In this document: in pieces, positions 52,124-61,590 of the stretch
Numbering within the stretch: position 1 is the stretch's first letter
How the letters are laid out: each line of letters starts with the position of its first letter
DNA from: an uncultured Pseudomonadales bacterium
Lineage (GTDB): Bacteria; Pseudomonadota; Gammaproteobacteria; Pseudomonadales; Porticoccaceae
Length of the DNA stretch: 64,000 bases
Assembly (NCBI GenBank): GCA_943788445.1
Contig: CALSQH010000004.1
Location: forward strand, 1 to 64,000
Reading direction: 5' to 3'
Made by a program: the position numbers and the translations under genes
Notes under the pieces: model-generated
What the model saw: the letters and a program-made list of their open reading frames with translations, nothing else
The model's database searches: none
Told to the model about the DNA's origin: nothing

Positions 52124-53419
52124 GTGGGGAGATTTGGCGTTGTTGTCTGTGGTTTTTGTGCGGCTTTATGTTTATCAGTTAACAGTTATTCTGAGCATCA
52201 TCTTGATCAAGAAAATAAAGTAAAAAATGAATTAGAAATTGAATTAAAAAGCACGGAAATAAAAAGTACGGAGCTAAATGGTTCAGTACTTGAATATCCG
52301 GAGCAGCAATGGCAAACCAAGGCTCCTTCTGAGCTGGGCATTGACGAACAAAAAATAAAAAAATTATTCGATCTGTCTTTTTCAGATTCAGCCACTCAGG
52401 CGGTGGTGTTAATCAAGGATGGTTTTCTGGTTGGTGAGCGCTATGCCAATGGCTACGATCAAGCGTCCTATGGCACGTCCTGGTCGATGGCGAAAAGTTT
52501 TTATGCTTCGCTGATCGGTATCTCTATTGATCGCGGTGAGATAGGCAGCCTTGATGACCGAGTTGCAGAGTATCTGGATTATTTTAATGATCAGCGTTCC
52601 GAGATTACTATTCGCGATCTTCTAGATATGACCAGTGGTCTTGAAATGCCCGATCATGAACATGAAAAAATGTTTTTCACCAGCGATCATCTCGAATATG
52701 CACGCGCGGTTGGTTATGAACAGCCGGCGGGTAAAGTTTTTCAGTACAACAATGTTAATTCGATGTTGTTGGCTGATCTCTTGCAGCAGGCAACGGGCAT
52801 AGCTGCCGATCAATTACTGGCGGATCGAGTGCTGAATAAAATCGGTCTTACCGATGTAACACTCTGGCGTGATGCCGCTGGGAATCCTTTAACTTACTGC
52901 TGTATTGATACTACGGCGCGACAGTACTCGCGCTTTGGGCTGCTATTTTCTCGCGATGGAAAATGGAATGGTGAACAGATTATCTCTGCCAACTATGTGG
53001 ATGAAACTTTCTCGATGGTGTGGAGCAGTTTAAACAGCCAGACTATTGATCAGCAGCGGGGATATTCTCTGCACTGGTGGAATTCTCGCCATGATGATGA
53101 GTCGGTTATCTTTAATGCCAGTGGCAAGTTTGGTCAGTATATTTTTGTCGATCGCGAAAATGATTTGGTATTTACCCGAATTACAAAATATCACTCAACT
53201 GGCGGTTCGGTTCAGAAGTGGGGCCCGCTAAGCTATATCAATTGGCTCGGGTCAGTTGATTTTCGTCGTCGCGCTGCGGAGTTTCTCGACTCTATGGGGA
53301 TTATAAAAATCCGTGGCAATGTCAAAACGCCGGTGACCTTTGATGATGGTATCTCTAAGGAGTTCTTCAGTAATTACAGTGCAATTATGGATGCGCTGGT
53401 AGAGGTTTCTGAAAAGTAA
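52124..53419 (+). CDS. Serine hydrolase, class C beta-lactamase/NylB-like
   Basis: This is an exported serine hydrolase of 431 residues. It starts at a GTG with AAAGGAG upstream, and has a signal peptide (about 1-22). The penicillin-binding fold shows SWSMAKSFYASLIG (SxxK nucleophile motif), RDLLDMTSGLEMPD, and FQYNNVNSMLLADLL (YxN). It resembles 6-aminohexanoate-dimer hydrolases and esterases of this family. The substrate is unknown. It is divergent from proteorhodopsin. Confidence 0.88.
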   Translation: MGRFGVVVCGFCAALCLSVNSYSEHHLDQENKVKNELEIELKSTEIKSTELNGSVLEYPEQQWQTKAPSELGIDEQKIKKLFDLSFSDSATQAVVLIKDGFLVGERYANGYDQASYGTSWSMAKSFYASLIGISIDRGEIGSLDDRVAEYLDYFNDQRSEITIRDLLDMTSGLEMPDHEHEKMFFTSDHLEYARAVGYEQPAGKVFQYNNVNSMLLADLLQQATGIAADQLLADRVLNKIGLTDVTLWRDAAGNPLTYCCIDTTARQYSRFGLLFSRDGKWNGEQIISANYVDETFSMVWSSLNSQTIDQQRGYSLHWWNSRHDDESVIFNASGKFGQYIFVDRENDLVFTRITKYHSTGGSVQKWGPLSYINWLGSVDFRRRAAEFLDSMGIIKIRGNVKTPVTFDDGISKEFFSNYSAIMDALVEVSEK

Positions 53420-53466
53420 TTTCTCTACCAGCTCTTGTTTATAAGCTGCTCTTTACAGGCTTTCCT

Positions 53467-55017
53467 CTACAGGCTCTCTATATTGGCCAAGCAATACTCG
53501 GCTCTTAAGAGTAGTGACTTCTTAACCTCTGTATCCATTTTATCCCAGCTGCGATAGGCCATTGCAGTGCGTGGATTTCTTGCGAATTTATCGCCATGAC
53601 GCTGCATAAAGTGCCAATAGAGGCTGTTAAACGGACAGGCATTTTCGGTAAAGCGCTCTTTGACGCTGTAATGGCAATCTTTGCAGTAATCACCCATCTT
53701 GTTGATATAGCTGCCGCTGGCGGCGTAGGGCTTGGTGGCGATTAATCCACCGTCGGCAAATTGACTCATGCCACGGGTATTGGGCATTTCGACCCATTCG
53801 ATGGCGTCTATATAAATACCCAGATACCAGTTGTCCATCTGATCGGGATCTATTCCCGCGAGCATGGCAAAGTTGCCGGTGACCATTAAGCGCTGAATAT
53901 GGTGGGCGTAGGAATATTCGAGGGACTGATCAATCGCCTGTTTCATACAGGACATTTTGGTTTTGCCGGTCCAAAAATACTCTGGCAGATCATTCTCTGC
54001 ACCTAGGGCATTGCGCTTGGCATAGCCGGGCATATTGCTCCAGTACACCGCGCGCACATATTCTCGCCAGCCGATAATCTGGCGAATAAAACCTTCTACC
54101 TGGGCTATATCTACTGGGCTATTTTTTTCTTCAAAGCGTTTTAAAGCGGCTTCGACAACCTGCATGGGATGAAGCATTTTGCTGTTTAGGGCAAAGGAGA
54201 TTCGCGAGTGGTAGAGGCTCCAGCGCTTATCGGTCTGCGCGGTCATGGCATCCTGAAAGCGGCCAAAATTTGGCAGACAGTAATCACAGAAAAATTGCAG
54301 TAGCTGAAGTGATTGTTGGCGATTGACTGGCCACAATAATGACTCTGTAGCAGTACCTATGGTGGCAATATTATGGGCTTTTATACGCTGTAATATTTTA
54401 CTTACCGGATTGGCAAATAACAGTGGTTCTGGCAGTGCCGCTATATCTGCGGGTTTGAGTTTCTGGCGGTTTTCACCGTCAAAATTCCAGCGTCCGCCAC
54501 GCGGCTGATCACTGTCCATCAGCAGGTTAAAGCGCACACGCATCTTTCGATAGAAGGATTCCATACGGTTGTGCTTATCGGGCTTTATATATTCACTGAT
54601 TTCTTCCTTGGGCAGAAGAAAATGCTCTGTATCACAGCAGCTAATTTCGACTGAAGGCAGGGATAGGTTTTGCAGCTGTTGGGCAAGACGATATTCATCC
54701 GGTTGCTGATAGTCGAAATTTTTAATTCCATGCTGCTGACACAGCTGGCTAATTAAATCGCAGAGGTCTGTGTATTTTTTGCTGTCATCAAGGGTTAAAT
54801 AACTAACCTGATGGCCGGCGGATTGCAGTGCGCTGGCAAAGTTTTCCATGGCTGCAAAAAAGGCCGCTATTTTTTGAATATGATGTTTAACGTAGCTGGC
54901 TTCCTGATGCAGTTCGGCTATGACATAGAGCACACCATTATCGACATTGCGATACCAGGAGTGGCTGCTGTTGAGTTGGTCGCCAAGAATTAAGCGTAAG
55001 GTATAAAATTTCTGCAT
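53467..55017 (-). CDS. Cryptochrome/photolyase, Fe-S bacterial (PhrB/CryB-type) family
   Basis: This 516-residue protein is of the photolyase-related group that carries a 4Fe-4S cluster and includes bacterial (6-4) photolyases. It opens LRLILGDQLNSSHSW, and has GRFQDAMTAQTDKRWSLYHSRISFALNSKMLHP and YWSNMPGYAKRN (FAD pocket). The cluster Cys are in TKMSCMKQA, DYCKDCHYSV and ENACPFNSLYWHF. It would repair UV lesions with light or act as a light sensor. It is downstream of a second photolyase-family gene on the same strand. Confidence 0.93.
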   Translation of the reverse strand: MQKFYTLRLILGDQLNSSHSWYRNVDNGVLYVIAELHQEASYVKHHIQKIAAFFAAMENFASALQSAGHQVSYLTLDDSKKYTDLCDLISQLCQQHGIKNFDYQQPDEYRLAQQLQNLSLPSVEISCCDTEHFLLPKEEISEYIKPDKHNRMESFYRKMRVRFNLLMDSDQPRGGRWNFDGENRQKLKPADIAALPEPLLFANPVSKILQRIKAHNIATIGTATESLLWPVNRQQSLQLLQFFCDYCLPNFGRFQDAMTAQTDKRWSLYHSRISFALNSKMLHPMQVVEAALKRFEEKNSPVDIAQVEGFIRQIIGWREYVRAVYWSNMPGYAKRNALGAENDLPEYFWTGKTKMSCMKQAIDQSLEYSYAHHIQRLMVTGNFAMLAGIDPDQMDNWYLGIYIDAIEWVEMPNTRGMSQFADGGLIATKPYAASGSYINKMGDYCKDCHYSVKERFTENACPFNSLYWHFMQRHGDKFARNPRTAMAYRSWDKMDTEVKKSLLLRAEYCLANIESL

Positions 55018-55060
55018 AGTTTTTTATTGTAGTTGTCAGGGTTATTGCTGCGTCGAAAAT

Positions 55061-55771
55061 TTAGATTGGCCAGTCTACCGTATCTCTGGAGTCGAGGGGT
55101 TCAAGGTTCTGATCACCGCCCCAGCGCTTTATAAATAATCTTTCGGGGTCGTAGATTTGTGTCTGTTTCTCGAGATCAAAACGTCGATGACCTCGAGGGT
55201 CTGCGCCAACGCCGGCAAGGTACTGCCAGTTTCCCCAGTTGGAGGCAACATCATAGTCGATAAGCTGTTGCTCCATATAGGCGGCACCGTAGCGCCAGTC
55301 GAGATTTAACTCGTGAACAAAACAGCTGGCGACCAACTGTCGGCCACGATTGGACATATAGCCGGTGGCATTTAACTGTTTCATGCAGGCGTTGACTATG
55401 GGGTAGGGGGTATTGCCCCGACACCATTTCTGGAAGCGTTCCGGATAAAAGCTGGTTGTCGGATTGGTGTTTTTAATACCATTAAATTTAAACAGCTTTG
55501 CTCGATGGCTGTGTGCGTACCATTGAAAATATTCTCGCCACAAAAGCTCAAAGTAAATCCAGTAGGTGGACTCATTGGCTTCAACTTCAGTTTCATACTT
55601 TTGCAGTTCGCTAATAATCTGTCGGGCAGAAATGCTGCCATTGCTCAGCCAGGGTGAAAACTTGGTCGAATAGCTTAGGCCATCGAGTCCATTACGAGTC
55701 TCTTTATAGCTGCTAGCACTTTTACTGTTAAAGTAATTTTGTAGATGTTGCTTTACCGGCCTGAGAGCCAC
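55061..55771 (-). CDS. Cryptochrome DASH, C-terminal fragment (frameshifted)
   Basis: This is the FAD-binding half of a DASH-type cryptochrome/photolyase: [109 protein letters not shown]. All hallmarks of the FAD site are present. Its first codons overlap the N-terminal fragment; one surplus A near 55753 explains the break ([13 protein letters not shown]). The full gene is 55061-56426, about 455 codons. Confidence 0.88.
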   Translation of the reverse strand: MALRPVKQHLQNYFNSKSASSYKETRNGLDGLSYSTKFSPWLSNGSISARQIISELQKYETEVEANESTYWIYFELLWREYFQWYAHSHRAKLFKFNGIKNTNPTTSFYPERFQKWCRGNTPYPIVNACMKQLNATGYMSNRGRQLVASCFVHELNLDWRYGAAYMEQQLIDYDVASNWGNWQYLAGVGADPRGHRRFDLEKQTQIYDPERLFIKRWGGDQNLEPLDSRDTVDWPI

Positions 55772-56426
55772 CTTTAAATAATTGATCTTCGCTGAGTTGT
55801 GTGTGGAGTGGCTCTGCTTTCCAGATGGCTTTCCAGGTGGCTTTCCAGACAGTTTGCCAATCTTGTTTAGTCGTTAAACTGCTGATTGGAAGTTGGGGTG
55901 GTCTTTCCAGCGGTGTTCTTACAGCAATATCTGAAACCATTCGTCGGAATTTGGAAAAGCTATCCGGCAGTTTATCGAGAGTAAATGGCAGCTGTGATTT
56001 ATCAAATAAGGTGTGACTGTCGATCTGATTAAACTGGATCATGCTGTAGCGTTTGTTCAGGGTGTCCCAGATTTTTCGCTTGTATTCGCTAGCACTATTA
56101 CTGCGGTAAATATGTGAAATATTATATTGGGTGATCAATTCGGGAATGGCATCCGCAGGGGATTTAAATTCAACTAACAGCTGTTGTCCCTGTTCGGCCA
56201 GTGACTTTTCTAAATCGATCAGGCTATCAAATAAAAACTGCTGTCGGTTTGGTGACAGCTTGCTGGGGGCCTGTTGGTCGGAAAAAGTAGATTTTGGACG
56301 AACGCAGAAGAGGCAAATAAGTTGGTCGACTTCATTTGCTGCTTTAAAGAGGGCTGGGTTGTCATCAATGCGCAAGTCATTGGTAAACCAAAATAGTCCC
56401 GTTTTTTTGACGCCATCCAATGCCAT
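55728..56426 (-). CDS. Cryptochrome DASH, N-terminal fragment (frameshifted)
   Basis: This is the antenna-cofactor-binding half: [63 protein letters not shown], ending in [10 protein letters not shown], which is where DASH proteins continue into the FAD domain. A short repeat coding [12 protein letters not shown] sits in the linker at about residues 195-206. DASH proteins repair single-stranded or looped cyclobutane dimers. Confidence 0.88.
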   Translation of the reverse strand: MALDGVKKTGLFWFTNDLRIDDNPALFKAANEVDQLICLFCVRPKSTFSDQQAPSKLSPNRQQFLFDSLIDLEKSLAEQGQQLLVEFKSPADAIPELITQYNISHIYRSNSASEYKRKIWDTLNKRYSMIQFNQIDSHTLFDKSQLPFTLDKLPDSFSKFRRMVSDIAVRTPLERPPQLPISSLTTKQDWQTVWKATWKAIWKAEPLHTQLSEDQLFKGGSQAGKATSTKLL

Positions 56427-56654
56427 TATTAATTACTCCCTAAAATTAATTTGCCCTGCATACAAACTATATTTACGTTATAGCTTCTATTTTGGATTGG
56501 CTGCTAACCCTCTGTTTAAAGGTTTTTCTGGCAATCCAATCAAGGCTTTATCGCGTAGAAATAGAAATAACAATTTCAGTGTAAAAGAGAATGAATATAC
56601 TCAGTCCGGAGCGTTCTGCTTTCGGGATAATCGAAAGCTTTAGGATTTGCTGGT

Positions 56655-57125
56655 TTGATCCCGTTCCTGTTGCCTGTTGTGCTAATGATTCAGGGGGCAT
56701 TGTCCGTCAAAGGGTTTGAGAGTGCGTCACTGTTCGGTTTCTATGCACCCTATGTGTTTGTTGCTTACAGCGCGATTATTCTCAGCTTTTTATGTGGCGC
56801 GCTATGGGGCAAAGTGCTCTCTGGGGATTGCCGACAGTCAGCTAATGCAGTGTTGATATTCAGTAACCTGATTGCCCTTAGTGCCTGGAGCTGTACTCTG
56901 CTTATCTATCTGGCGCCGATTATGTCGATCTTTGCGCTGGCATTGTTACTGGCCGGGTTTTTAGCCGTGCTGTTCTGCGAACGTGAGTTTGAGCAGATAA
57001 GAGGCCAGCAGGGCTGCGAAAAAGATTTCCGGGAATCAGGCTATTGGAAAATGCGCGTGCAACTCACCGCGCTTGTCTGCCTGTTACACCTTATAGTTAT
57101 TATCTTAATGATTCAGGAGTTTTGA
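56655..57125 (+). CDS. DUF3429 membrane protein (start uncertain)
   Basis: This 156-residue inner-membrane protein has about four helices and the family features FGFYAPYVFVAYSAIILSFLCGALWGKVL. The shown start is a TTG within ALGFAGLIPF, a conserved part of the family, so the true start is upstream. ATG 56593, preceded by AAAGAG, opens a frame reading MNILSPERSAFGIIE that joins this one if one A near 56637 is removed. Function unknown. It lies next to photolyase and DUF393 genes. Confidence 0.75.
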   Translation: MIPFLLPVVLMIQGALSVKGFESASLFGFYAPYVFVAYSAIILSFLCGALWGKVLSGDCRQSANAVLIFSNLIALSAWSCTLLIYLAPIMSIFALALLLAGFLAVLFCEREFEQIRGQQGCEKDFRESGYWKMRVQLTALVCLLHLIVIILMIQEF

Positions 57126-57128
57126 TCT

Positions 57129-57485
57129 GTGGCTGAACTGATTATTTTTTACGATGGCGGCTGTCCACTCTGTGTTTCAGAGATGCGTCATCTATCCAAG
57201 CTTGATACCGAGGGCAAGATCAGTCTGGAAAATATCTACGCTGATAACTTTAGCGAACGCTTCCCCCATATTGATCAGCAGCGTGCCGATCAAATACTTC
57301 ACGGCCAGCTGGCCAATGGTGAGGTGATCTATGCGCTAGATGTGACTTACAACGCTTGGGCGCTGGTGGGTAAGCGTCATTGGGTAGCCATACTGCGCTG
57401 GCCGATCATCAAGCAGATCGCCGATTACAGCTATCTGTTTTTTGCCAAATACCGCTCGGCGAATTTCCAGACTGCTGACCGGTAG
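57129..57485 (+). CDS. DUF393/DCC thiol-disulfide oxidoreductase-like protein
   Basis: This 118-residue protein begins at a GTG 3 nt after the previous stop. It carries the DCC motif YDGGCPLCVSEM (residues 8-19) of the thioredoxin-like DUF393 family. C-terminal WALVGKRHWVAILRWPIIKQIADYSYLFFAKYR is typical. It is thought to be a redox protein; the substrate is not known. It is in an operon with DUF3429 and an SDR. Confidence 0.9.
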   Translation: MAELIIFYDGGCPLCVSEMRHLSKLDTEGKISLENIYADNFSERFPHIDQQRADQILHGQLANGEVIYALDVTYNAWALVGKRHWVAILRWPIIKQIADYSYLFFAKYRSANFQTADR

Positions 57486-57524
57486 CGAGCGCTGTGAGAT
57501 GTGCGTGATCAACAGAGAGCAGTC

Positions 57525-58265
57525 ATGATGCCAGCAGAGAAAACTAATGCACTGGTTCTCGGTGCCAGCGGTGGTTTGGCTCAGGCTCTAATCGCAGGAT
57601 TTTTAGCCGATCAACATATCGAGACTGTCATTGCGGTAAGCAGTAAGCCAGCCCCTGACTCTGTTCAGGCTGAAAGCGGACTGCTGTGGATTCAGACGGA
57701 GTATGCAGAGCATTCTATGGCTGAGGTGGTTGAGCAGCTGAAAGACTACAGCGGCAGCATAAGCAGGGTCTGTATCTGTCATGGTCTGTTGCATACGGAT
57801 AGTCTCTGGCCTGAAAAGCGTCTTGAAGATATCAAACCTGAAGCTTTGCATGAAATATTTCAAGCCAATGCTGTGGTGCCTGCGCTGTGGTTAAAGCTTT
57901 TGCACAGGGTGCTTAAAGCGAAGCAGCCGACAATTGTAGCGGCGTTAAGTGCCAGAGTGGGTAGTATTAGTGATAACCGTCTCGGTGGCTGGTATGCCTA
58001 TCGCAGTTCGAAATCTGCGCTGAATATGTTGTTGAAAAATATCGCTATTGAATATGCGCGACGGGTGAAAAATGTAAAGCTGATTTCTTTTCATCCTGGG
58101 ACTACGGATACGGATTTATCAAAACCTTTTCAGGCAGCTGTTCCCGAGGGCAAGCTGTTTACGCCGGAATTTGTTGCCGAGCGTTTAATCGGGATTATGG
58201 ATAGTGCTGTGGTTGATGGGCAGCTGTCTTATCTGGATTGGGATAATAAGACGATTCCCTATTAA
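57525..58265 (+). CDS. Short-chain dehydrogenase/reductase
   Basis: This is an NAD(P)-dependent oxidoreductase of about 246 residues from ATG 57525 (in-frame GTG 57501 possible). It has the nucleotide motif LVLGASGGLAQALIAG, VCICHGLLH in place of NNAG, and the catalytic YAYRSSKSALN (Tyr-x-x-x-Lys). Then comes HPGTTDTDLSKPFQ. It belongs to the CsgA/carbonyl-reductase-like branch. It is third in the DUF3429-DUF393-SDR row next to the photolyase genes, an association seen in other marine bacteria. Confidence 0.88.
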   Translation: MMPAEKTNALVLGASGGLAQALIAGFLADQHIETVIAVSSKPAPDSVQAESGLLWIQTEYAEHSMAEVVEQLKDYSGSISRVCICHGLLHTDSLWPEKRLEDIKPEALHEIFQANAVVPALWLKLLHRVLKAKQPTIVAALSARVGSISDNRLGGWYAYRSSKSALNMLLKNIAIEYARRVKNVKLISFHPGTTDTDLSKPFQAAVPEGKLFTPEFVAERLIGIMDSAVVDGQLSYLDWDNKTIPY

Positions 58266-58982
58266 TTATTTTTGCGCCACTATTCTAAAATCCAACTCCA
58301 ACCTATCTTCGACTTTAATCAGGCCATTCATAATCGAGAATGGCTGAATACCAAAGTCAGTTTGCAGGATTGAAAATTTTCCGCTGAGAATAAGCTCGCT
58401 GTCGCTGACTTCCTCTATCTTGATCGCTATTTTTTGCTTTTGATTGACACCATGAATGGTCAACAGCACTTCAGTCTGATCCCCTGAGAGGGCTGCCAGA
58501 CAGTCACTGCTATGTAAGCGGGCAAAGGGAAAATTCTCAGCTTCAATACTTTTCAGCATATTGCTGGTGGTGCCAGCGATATCTTTTTGCGAGGGGCTGG
58601 TGAGTAACCCCGCCTCTGAACGCAGCTGGGCATTATCGACTTCAAGATTGGCGAGTTGAGCATAGAAGTCTGCCCGGCAGTTGGGATTCTGGGGGCTGTC
58701 TCTGTCGAGCAAAATAAACCCCTGAAGATCATGGCTGGCGACAATATGATCATGCCCCAGGCTGGCCATCATGCCGCCCCGTCGAACGGTAATTAAAATT
58801 CTTGAGGCAGGGCTGTCGACTTTATAGACAGAGTCGCTTTCTTGGTCTGCATAGATGGAAGTGGGAAAATCGGCTGGTGCTTTTTTCGAGGAAGAAAACT
58901 CTTGCTGGGTGGCACAGCCGCCTAGCAGTAACCAAGCTAGCAGGGGGATGGTCGCATTTCTAAGTAGGCTATTCCGACGCAT
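58266..58982 (-). CDS. YceI-family lipoprotein
   Basis: This lipid- or quinone-binding YceI beta-barrel protein has 238 residues. The lipoprotein signal is LLAWLLLGGCATQQ with Cys23. The body has SRILITVRRGGMMASLGHDHIVASHDLQGF, QKDIAGTTSNMLKSIEAENFPFARLHSSD, the pattern of the YceI group that starts with a GHDH motif. It overlaps the upstream YceI gene by 14 nt, in a cytochrome b561-yceI-yceI operon. Confidence 0.85.
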   Translation of the reverse strand: MRRNSLLRNATIPLLAWLLLGGCATQQEFSSSKKAPADFPTSIYADQESDSVYKVDSPASRILITVRRGGMMASLGHDHIVASHDLQGFILLDRDSPQNPNCRADFYAQLANLEVDNAQLRSEAGLLTSPSQKDIAGTTSNMLKSIEAENFPFARLHSSDCLAALSGDQTEVLLTIHGVNQKQKIAIKIEEVSDSELILSGKFSILQTDFGIQPFSIMNGLIKVEDRLELDFRIVAQK

Positions 58983-59557
58983 GTTTTAGCATCTTTACAG
59001 CAAAGCTGACATCGACATCTATCCCAATCTGATCGCCACTGGCCCATTCGGGACTACCAATTGCAAAGTCGCTGCGGCTCAAGATTAATTTGCCGGTCAT
59101 GGATACGCTGTCGGCTGAGGGCTGCCAGCTAAAAGGGACATTAACAGGCTGGCTAATGCCTTTAAGCTGCAGCTTGCCTTTGGCAAGAAACTCAGTGCCG
59201 CTAACCACTTTAATTTCATCGCTAAAAAATACCGCCTGGCTATGGCTTTTAATATCAAACCAATCGACATCGCGAATTGCCTGGTTAATATCCGAGTTGC
59301 CCATATCGACACTGGTGATATCTACAACAACCCGCAGCTGTTGCTGGGCGATATAGTCCACAGTGAATGCTTTGAATTGGCCATTGATAGGCAGCTGTTC
59401 AAAATTGACCGAATAGGTCAGTTCGCTCTGAGCAGGGTCAGACTGCCATTCTAGAAGCCCTTTGCGAATCAGAAGCCCTTTGCGAATCAGAAGCCGCGCA
59501 GAGTAGGAGCTGGCTAAAAAGATATGTTGTCAGGATAAGATATTTTATAGTTTGCAT
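58969..59557 (-). CDS. YceI-family periplasmic protein (frameshifted after the signal peptide)
   Basis: The main frame (58969 to about 59450) encodes the YceI domain: DPAQSELTYSVNFEQLPINGQF, VVVDITSVDMGNSDINQAIRDVDWFDIKSHSQAVFFS, LAKGKLQLKGISQPVNVPFSWQP and LILSRSDFAIGSPEW. It has no proper start. In the neighbouring frame ATG 59557, 10 nt after the cytochrome stop, encodes a signal peptide (IKYLILTTYLFSQLLLCAA) running into an 18-bp duplication. Removing one A near 59453 joins both. It probably carries an isoprenoid or lipid between membranes, with cytochrome b561. Confidence 0.8.
59453..59495. repeat. 18-bp tandem duplication near the start of a YceI gene
   Basis: AGAAGCCCTTTGCGAATC occurs twice in a row (59453-59470 and 59471-59488), followed by the first 7 bases of a third unit. 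It encodes SDSQRA repeats just after the predicted signal peptide and sits at the frame break. Confidence 0.9.
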
Positions 59558-59566
59558 TAAATAGTT

Positions 59567-60103
59567 TTAAAACCACATACGTTTAAGAATACTGTCGCGC
59601 AATTTAAAGTGGTGGTATAGCGCCGCACCTATATGCACAAGCAGAATAATAATCAGCATTATTACACAGACTTCATGGACTTCTGCGGCCAGCTTTTTAA
59701 GCGCTTCGTCGGGACCGGTAATGGCTGGCAACTCAATCAGCCAGAAAAGCTTGGTGGGAATATTGGCCGCGGAGGTGGTTATCCAGCCACTAATCGGCAG
59801 GGCAAGCATTAGTCCGTAAAGCAGGGCATGGGCCAGTTGTGCCATTCTTCGCTGGATTGGGTTGTTGTCGAGGGGCTTGGGGATTGTGCCGGTTATGCGC
59901 CAGAGTAGCCGTTCAATGGCGAGCAGTAGAATTAGCATGCCAATGGATTTATGCCAGACAAACAGATCCAGTTTTAAGGGTGATAGCTTGAGTTCTTCGG
60001 CGTAAAAGCCCAGTGGAATCTGAATTAAAATCAATACGGCAGTTAGCCAGTGCAATAGCTTGCTCAGCCATCCCCAGTGATTTTCTGTATTGCGCATTGT
60101 CAT
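59567..60103 (-). CDS. Cytochrome b561-family protein
   Basis: This di-haem membrane cytochrome of 178 residues has four helices. Haem-ligand His candidates: LLHWLTAVL, LFVWHKSIGML, LAHALLYGLMLALPISGW, and EVHEVCVIMLIIILLVHIGAALYHHF. Bacterial members pass electrons between quinol and periplasmic acceptors, including superoxide in E. coli CybB. It is first in the operon with two YceI proteins, a frequent pairing. Confidence 0.92.
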   Translation of the reverse strand: MTMRNTENHWGWLSKLLHWLTAVLILIQIPLGFYAEELKLSPLKLDLFVWHKSIGMLILLLAIERLLWRITGTIPKPLDNNPIQRRMAQLAHALLYGLMLALPISGWITTSAANIPTKLFWLIELPAITGPDEALKKLAAEVHEVCVIMLIIILLVHIGAALYHHFKLRDSILKRMWF

Positions 60104-60237
60104 TAAAAGCTCCTTCTTTTAAGCCGTTTTTAAGTTGCCTATCATGCCTGAGCAGGGGGCTGTAAAACAATCAAAAGCGCTGCCGCTGATCTGCTAATAT
60201 ACGCGCCCTAAAATTGCCGATAAAAAAAGAGACTTCT

Positions 60238-61590
60238 ATGTCCGATAACAGCCGATTAATTTGCGAGATTGTCGACCTTATTCACGATGGTCGAGGGGTT
60301 GGCCGTCCGGATGGAAAAACCTGTTTTATCGCGGGTGCGCTACCCGGGGAGACTGTGGAGTTTCGCCGTCACAATCAAAAGCGCAACTATGATGAAGCCC
60401 ATGTGCTGGAGGTTATCTCTGCATCGGACAGCCGTATCCAGCCGCAGTGTAAGCACTTTCCGCGCTGTGGTGGCTGCACTGTGCAGCATCTCGAGCACGG
60501 CGCTCAGGTTAGCTTTAAAGAGAAGCAGCTTTTAGATAGTTTAGAACGCAGCGGTATGCAGCCGAAAACCCTGTTACCTGCGTTAAGCGGCCCGCAGTGG
60601 GCCTATCGCCGCCGCGCTCGGTTGGCGGTGCAGCGCGCTAAAGACGGCAATGTACTGGTGGGCTTTCACAATCCCGGCAGTCGTCGAATTGAGCCTATAA
60701 CTGAATGCCATGTGTTGGCTGAACCTCTCGCGGCTATTGTGGTGGCACTGCCTGAATGGCTGACTGCGTTCCCGCCGGGTATTCGTCTTTTTGAGGTTGA
60801 GCTGTTGAGTGCTGACAATGGCTTGGCGATTGCGGTCGAAGCTAGCAGGGCACCTTCTGCCACTGAGCTTGAGCAGATGTTGGAGAGTATGAAAATGTTC
60901 ACGACGAGTTCTGCCCAGCTTTGGTGGAAGGCCAGCAATCAGTCAAAATTTGCCCGTCTCGATACCGGTGGCGAGCCCCTTGAGTTGGCTCTGACTGATG
61001 ATGTTCAACTGCAAGTTCAGCCGGGACAGTTTGTTCAGGTGAATGGCGAGATTAACCGCCAGATGATTGATCAGGTTTTATCTTTGGTGCGTAAACCTCA
61101 GAAGGATACCGACAGCTCGGATAAAACTGGCTCTAGTAAAACTGGCTCGGGTAAAAAAAGCCTGGCCGTAGATCTGTTTTGCGGCAGCGGAAATTTCTCT
61201 CTGCCACTGGCAGCCCATTTTGATCGGGTAATCGGTATTGAGGGTCTCGAGGATTTGGTGCGCAGCGCCGAGGCCAATGCCCGGCGCAATAATCTGACTA
61301 ATATCGAGTTTATGGTTTCCGACCTCAATGATTGGTCGGGTATGCGCAAGCTCAAAGAAAAGATCGACCTGGTATTGCTCGATCCGCCGAGAAATGGTGC
61401 GGCTGGCGCTATGCCTTGGATTGCAAAGGCTAAGCCCAAGCAGATTATTTATATCTCCTGCCATCCCTCGACGATGGTCAGGGATGCGAAATTATTGACT
61501 GAGGCGGGCTACAGTTTAAGTGCTGCGGGGGTTATGGATATGTTCCCTCATACAGCTCATGTGGAAGCGATTGCGCTGTTCGAAAAATAG
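60238..61590 (+). CDS. rlmD: 23S rRNA (uracil(1939)-C5)-methyltransferase
   Basis: This is a SAM-dependent RNA methyltransferase with a 4Fe-4S cluster. From ATG 60238 (in-frame codon at 60214 less likely) it has 450 residues. A TRAM domain (about 5-60) leads to the cluster Cys CKHFPRCGGC and a fourth Cys in TECHVLAE. The SAM site is DLFCGSGNFSLPLAAHF, followed by LLDPPRNGAAGA and the catalytic IYISCHPSTM. A linker repeat coding KTGSSKTGSGKK sits before the SAM domain. Function is clear from the motifs. Confidence 0.95.
   Translation: MSDNSRLICEIVDLIHDGRGVGRPDGKTCFIAGALPGETVEFRRHNQKRNYDEAHVLEVISASDSRIQPQCKHFPRCGGCTVQHLEHGAQVSFKEKQLLDSLERSGMQPKTLLPALSGPQWAYRRRARLAVQRAKDGNVLVGFHNPGSRRIEPITECHVLAEPLAAIVVALPEWLTAFPPGIRLFEVELLSADNGLAIAVEASRAPSATELEQMLESMKMFTTSSAQLWWKASNQSKFARLDTGGEPLELALTDDVQLQVQPGQFVQVNGEINRQMIDQVLSLVRKPQKDTDSSDKTGSSKTGSGKKSLAVDLFCGSGNFSLPLAAHFDRVIGIEGLEDLVRSAEANARRNNLTNIEFMVSDLNDWSGMRKLKEKIDLVLLDPPRNGAAGAMPWIAKAKPKQIIYISCHPSTMVRDAKLLTEAGYSLSAAGVMDMFPHTAHVEAIALFEK

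Noticed and set aside
56131..56643. 170-codon plus-strand frame over the DASH cryptochrome start and the gap beyond
   Set aside because: Most of it is antisense to a conserved photolyase domain, its composition is not protein-like, and the true DUF3429 start falls inside it.
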